From CAXBMB01 sp052078155 (GTDB taxonomy: Bacteria > Pseudomonadota > Alphaproteobacteria > Kiloniellales > DSM-21159), in the NCBI GenBank assembly GCA_052078155.1, contig JBQJBP010000001.1, positions 1,302,001-1,366,000 of the forward strand: 64,000 nt of DNA, read 5' to 3'. The position numbers and the translations under genes were made by a program. Position 1 is the first letter of the stretch, and each line of letters begins with the position of its first letter. Below are positions 60,367 to 64,000 of this stretch, piece by piece. The notes beneath the pieces were generated by a model that was given only the letters and a program-made list of their open reading frames with translations, ran no database searches and was not told where the DNA came from.

Positions 60367-61451
60367 TGAATGCGAAGGACCTGACCATGCGCCTCATCAC
60401 CTCTCCCCTTCCCGTCAGGGCCCCGGCGGATCCCGCCCCGGCCTGGAGTGGCAGCAGAGAACCGAAGGCCGCCCTGAAAGTCGCCGGGGACGGCCACCAT
60501 GAAGAGGCCCACAATCCCGGCACGGCTCTGGATCTGGATTGGGTGGAAAGCCTGCAGGTCAACCGCAGCGCTGTAGAACGCCGGGCTACCAGCCTGCCGG
60601 GACGCCGTTCCGTCAAAAAAGACTGGCAGGCCGCCTGGCTGCTCAAGGCCCTGACCTGTATTGATCTGACCACCCTGTCCGGTGACGACACCGTGGGCCG
60701 GGTGCAGCGCCTGTGCGCCAAAGCCCGCCAGCCGGTGCGCCGGGATCTGCTGGAAGCTCTGGGCATGGCCGATCGGGGCATCACGGTTGGGGCGGTCTGT
60801 GTCTATCACGACATGGTGCCTGCGGCGGTCGAAGCCCTGGATGGCAGCGGCATCCCCGTGGCAGCCGTCTCCACGGGCTTTCCCGCCGGTCTGTCGCCGC
60901 TGCCCCTGCGGATCAAGGAGATCGAAGCCTCCGTGGCAGCCGGGGCCAAGGAAATCGACATCGTCATCTCCCGGCGTCAGGCCCTGACCGGAGACTGGCC
61001 TGCCCTCTATGAGGAAATCAAAGCCTTCCGCGAGGCCTGCGGCCCGGCACACATGAAAACCATTCTGGCCACCGGCGAGCTGGGCACGTTGCGCAATGTG
61101 GCCAAGGCCTCAGCCGTCTGCATGATGGCCGGGGCGGACTTCATCAAAACCTCTACCGGCAAGGAACCGGTGAACGCCACCTTGCCGGTGTCTCTGGTGA
61201 TGATGCGCCTGATCCGCGACTACTGGGAACGCACAGGTGAAAAGGTCGGCTTCAAACCTGCAGGCGGCATCTCCACGGCCAAAGACAGCCTCAACTATCT
61301 GGCCCTGGTGAAGGAAGAACTGGGGGACGACTGGCTCTCCCCTCACCTCTTCCGCTTCGGTGCTTCCAGCCTGCTGGGCGACATTGAGCGCCAGCTGGAA
61401 CACCACGTAACCGGCCGCTATTCCGCCGGCAACCGTCATCCCCTGGGCTAA
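60366..61451 (+). CDS. deoC: Deoxyribose-phosphate aldolase
   Basis: The 361-residue TIM-barrel aldolase cleaves 2-deoxyribose-5-phosphate to acetaldehyde and glyceraldehyde-3-phosphate. K261 in ADFIKTSTGK is the Schiff-base lysine and GFKPAGGIST holds the second conserved lysine; CIDLTTLSGDDT and AVCVYHDMVP match the N-terminal barrel. The first 80 residues are a polar extension longer than in short bacterial DeoC, resembling the longer eukaryote-like DERA type. Its start overlaps the regulator stop by one base. The following ALDH gene disposes of the acetaldehyde. Confidence 0.93.
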   Translation: MNAKDLTMRLITSPLPVRAPADPAPAWSGSREPKAALKVAGDGHHEEAHNPGTALDLDWVESLQVNRSAVERRATSLPGRRSVKKDWQAAWLLKALTCIDLTTLSGDDTVGRVQRLCAKARQPVRRDLLEALGMADRGITVGAVCVYHDMVPAAVEALDGSGIPVAAVSTGFPAGLSPLPLRIKEIEASVAAGAKEIDIVISRRQALTGDWPALYEEIKAFREACGPAHMKTILATGELGTLRNVAKASAVCMMAGADFIKTSTGKEPVNATLPVSLVMMRLIRDYWERTGEKVGFKPAGGISTAKDSLNYLALVKEELGDDWLSPHLFRFGASSLLGDIERQLEHHVTGRYSAGNRHPLG

Positions 61452-61471
61452 GGACTGGAAAGTCGAATTCA

Positions 61472-63868
61472 ATGAGTATTGCAGAAATCTTCGACAGCAT
61501 GGAGTACGGCCCAGCCCCGGAAAGCCGCAGCGAAGCGGATGCCTGGCTGGATCATCATGACCGGTCCTTTGGCTGTTTTATCGCCGGAAACTGGAGTGAC
61601 AAGGATCCGTCTTCCGGTTTCGTCAGCCGCAACCCGGCCAATGGCGAAGACCTGGCCCGTATCACCCAGGCCAGCGAAGATCAGATCAACGCAGCCGTCG
61701 CTGCCGCCCGCAAGGCCCAGTCCGGCTGGCAGGCCCTGGGCGGACATGGCCGAGCCCGGCACCTCTATGCCCTGGCCCGTCTGGTGCAAAAGCACAGCCG
61801 CCTGCTGGCCGTGCTGGAAAGCCTGGATAATGGCAAGGCAATCCGTGAAAGCCGCGACGGTGATATTCCTCTGGTGGCCCGGCACTTCTACCACCATGCC
61901 GGATGGGCTCAGCTGCAGGATCAGGAATTTCCGGGCTATCAGGCCCTGGGCGTGGTCGGGCAGATCATCCCCTGGAATTTCCCGCTTCTGATGCTGGCCT
62001 GGAAGGTGGCTCCGGCTCTGGCGGCTGGCAACACTGTTGTCCTGAAACCCGCCGAATACACCAGCCTGACGGCCCTGGCTTTTGCCGAGCTCTGCCAGCA
62101 GGCCGGACTGCCCGCCGGGGTGCTGAACATCGTCACCGGGGATGGAGCTGTTGGCGAGATGATCGTCAACCACCCGGACATCGACAAGCTGGCTTTCACA
62201 GGCTCTACCGAGGTGGGGCGCGCCATCCGTGAAGCGACGGCCGGTTCCGGCAAAAAACTGACCCTGGAACTGGGGGGTAAATCCCCGTTCATTGTCTTTG
62301 AAGACGCCGATCTGGATGGCGCTGTCGAAGGGGTCGTGGACGCCATCTGGTTCAATCAGGGCCAGGTCTGCTGTGCCGGATCGCGCCTGTTGCTGCAGGA
62401 AGGCATTGCCGAGCGGTTTCTGGAGAAACTGAAACGCCGCATGTCCAGCCTGCGCCTGGGGGACCCGCTGGACAAAGCCATCGACATGGGGGCCATCGTT
62501 GACCCTGTGCAGCAGGAACGCATCAGCCGTCTGGTTAATCTGGCCGTGGAAGAAGGGGCAGAGCTTTGGCAACTGGAAGATTGCCCCAGTGAAGGCTGCT
62601 ATTACCCGCCCACCTTACTGACCTCTGTATCGCCTGCCTCCACCGCTGCCCAGGAAGAGATCTTTGGCCCTGTGCTGGCAGCCATGACCTTCCGCACACC
62701 GGGCGAAGCCGTCACGCTGGCCAACAACAGCCGCTATGGGCTGGCGGCCTCGGTCTGGACGGAAAACATCAATCTGGCCCTCGATCAGGCCCCCAAGCTC
62801 AGTGCAGGCGTGGTCTGGGTCAACTGCACCAACCAGTTTGATGCGGCCTGCGGCTTTGGCGGGTACAAAGAATCAGGTTTTGGTCGTGAAGGCGGGAAAG
62901 AGGGGCTCTATGAATATCTGGCCCCGGCCTTTGAAACGAAACTGCCGCCCTACAAAGAGACAGCTGCCCCGGCCAAAGCCGCACCGGGCGCCGCCAAAGT
63001 TGGCTCCCCCCTGTCTCTTCCCACTCTGGACCGCACAGCCAAACTCTACATTGGCGGCAAACAGGCCCGGCCAGACAGTGGCTATGCCCGTCCGGTGCTT
63101 TCCCCCAAAGGTCAGCTGATCGGGGAAGTGGGTGACGGCAATCGCAAAGACATCCGCAACGCCGTGGAAGCGGCCCGCAAGGCCGCCGGCTGGTCTCAGG
63201 CCAGTGGCCACAACAAAGCGCAGGTTCTCTACTATCTGGCGGAAAATCTGTCTGCCCGCAGCGACGAGTTTGCAGACCGTCTGAGCAGCATGACCGGCGC
63301 AAAAGCGAAAGAAAGCCAGCGGGAAGTGGATGCAGCGATCCAGCGTCTCTTCAGCTATGGCGCCTGGGCCGACAAGTTCGACGGTGCCGTTCACAACCCG
63401 CCTCTGCGCGGCGTGACTTTGGCCATGAACGAGCCGCTGGGCATCATTGGGCAGCTCTGCCCCGATGACCTGCCGCTGCTGGGGCTAGTCTCTCTGATGG
63501 CCCCGGCCATTGCCATGGGCAACCGGGTGATCCTGGTGCCCTCCCAGCACCATGGTCTGGCGGCGACGGATCTGTATCAGGTTTTTGAAACCTCAGATCT
63601 GCCCGCCGGTGTGGTCAACATCGTCACCGGCGCGCGCGACAGCCTGGCCCAAACGCTGGCAGCTCATGATGAGGTGGATGGCCTGTGGTACGTCGGCTCG
63701 CAAGACGGCAGCACCCAGGTGGAAAGAGCCTCTGTCGGCAACCTGAAACGCTGCTGGGTCAACTATGGCAAACGCCGTGACTGGTTTGATCCAGACCAAG
63801 GCGAAGGCCGGGAATTCCTGCGACAAGCAACGCAGGTCAAGAACATCTGGGTCCCCTACGGAGAATAG
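61472..63868 (+). CDS. Two-domain aldehyde dehydrogenase (ALDH16 type)
   Basis: The 798-residue protein contains two tandem ALDH domains. The first (residues about 30-490) is complete: PWNFPLLMLAWKVAPAL, the NAD loop FTGSTEVGR, general base E266 in LELGGK and the nucleophile C300 in NQGQVCCAGSR. The second (about 525-798) keeps GIIGQLCPDDLPLLGLVSLM and LPAGVVNIVTGARD but has no catalytic Cys motif, as in ALDH16 proteins, where the second domain is structural. It probably oxidises acetaldehyde from DeoC to acetate. It starts 20 bp after deoC, with the same strand and operon. Confidence 0.9.
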   Translation: MSIAEIFDSMEYGPAPESRSEADAWLDHHDRSFGCFIAGNWSDKDPSSGFVSRNPANGEDLARITQASEDQINAAVAAARKAQSGWQALGGHGRARHLYALARLVQKHSRLLAVLESLDNGKAIRESRDGDIPLVARHFYHHAGWAQLQDQEFPGYQALGVVGQIIPWNFPLLMLAWKVAPALAAGNTVVLKPAEYTSLTALAFAELCQQAGLPAGVLNIVTGDGAVGEMIVNHPDIDKLAFTGSTEVGRAIREATAGSGKKLTLELGGKSPFIVFEDADLDGAVEGVVDAIWFNQGQVCCAGSRLLLQEGIAERFLEKLKRRMSSLRLGDPLDKAIDMGAIVDPVQQERISRLVNLAVEEGAELWQLEDCPSEGCYYPPTLLTSVSPASTAAQEEIFGPVLAAMTFRTPGEAVTLANNSRYGLAASVWTENINLALDQAPKLSAGVVWVNCTNQFDAACGFGGYKESGFGREGGKEGLYEYLAPAFETKLPPYKETAAPAKAAPGAAKVGSPLSLPTLDRTAKLYIGGKQARPDSGYARPVLSPKGQLIGEVGDGNRKDIRNAVEAARKAAGWSQASGHNKAQVLYYLAENLSARSDEFADRLSSMTGAKAKESQREVDAAIQRLFSYGAWADKFDGAVHNPPLRGVTLAMNEPLGIIGQLCPDDLPLLGLVSLMAPAIAMGNRVILVPSQHHGLAATDLYQVFETSDLPAGVVNIVTGARDSLAQTLAAHDEVDGLWYVGSQDGSTQVERASVGNLKRCWVNYGKRRDWFDPDQGEGREFLRQATQVKNIWVPYGE

Positions 63869-63978
63869 GGGCCCGGACTGCGCTATCGGCAGCAAGGAAG
63901 CCGAAGCTGCAAACACCAGTGGTTAAGACTTCCAAACTGCCCGAACAGGGACACCTTTAAAAAGAAGGGAAGACAAAA

Positions 63979-64000
63979 ATGAAATACCTGCTGAAATCCA
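63979..64000 (+). CDS. Start of a further gene, probably an exported protein (partial)
   Basis: Only seven codons (MKYLLKS) fall inside the window. AAGAAGGGAAGA upstream is a good ribosome binding site and the Lys-then-hydrophobic start looks like a signal peptide. Position after deoC-ALDH suggests an ABC transporter binding protein for deoxynucleosides, but this cannot be shown here. Confidence 0.5.

Overview
The window reads as chromosomal DNA of a moderately GC-rich, free-living alphaproteobacterium. Evidence is a MipZ division-site ATPase, a clpS-clpA pair, a DctB/DctD-controlled TRAP transporter, a DUF6314 protein, a COG3146 (FemAB-like) acyltransferase and GANTC motifs in intergenic DNA. 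A Rhodospirillales/Kiloniellales-type marine or halotolerant lineage fits the style (two TRAP systems, hydroxyproline use, P460 cytochromes), but that placement is inference. No rRNA, tRNA, CRISPR array or prophage was seen.

Layout. 1-2 kb: the end of an unidentified gene, a transglutaminase-fold protein, a phage-CII-like protein and a DUF6314 protein. 2-4.8 kb: an exported hexaheme cytochrome with an N-terminal P460-like domain. 4.9-7.7 kb: two tandem paralogous flippases; the second is bracketed by inverted ends of a 138-bp MITE-like repeat that recurs at 41 kb. 7.7-14.8 kb: a dual-specificity phosphatase, then a probable trans-4-hydroxyproline catabolic region (4-hydroxyproline epimerase, D-amino-acid oxidase-type FAD enzyme, GntR regulator, MFS transporter). 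14.9-24.6 kb: housekeeping and envelope genes (FemAB-like, CaiB/BaiF CoA-transferase, clpA-clpS, a lipoprotein, a D,D-carboxypeptidase with a SPOR domain, a soluble chemoreceptor).

25-28 kb: two neighbouring P460 cytochromes. The second carries about 50 cysteines in NPC/AANPC/AAKNPC repeats between its signal peptide and its heme domain, and is preceded by a strongly foldable leader. This is the most unusual locus in the window. 29-31.4 kb: an AT-rich insertion carrying a DarT-DarG DNA ADP-ribosylation toxin-antitoxin pair, next to pgm-ugd-galU (nucleotide-sugar synthesis, 31.5-35.7 kb). 35.8-40.7 kb: membrane J-domain protein, VWA protein, MipZ and a molybdopterin oxidoreductase.

41-48.7 kb: a complete dct system on the minus strand (dctB-dctD, an extra family-3 solute-binding protein, dctP-dctQ-dctM) with a good sigma-54 promoter in front of dctP and a hairpin between dctP and dctQ. 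49-57.5 kb: an unknown membrane protein, a P5C-reductase-like enzyme, a 14-bp x 10 minisatellite, a MarR regulator with a second TRAP operon, a dienoyl-CoA-reductase-type SDR and a divergent acyl-CoA synthetase. 57.8-59 kb: an unknown lipoprotein with a small helical protein. 59.3-64 kb: a deoxyribose operon (SorC/DeoR-type regulator, deoC, ALDH16-type two-domain aldehyde dehydrogenase), with a further exported protein starting at the right edge. Start codons were re-chosen where a ribosome binding site or family length argued against the longest reading frame.
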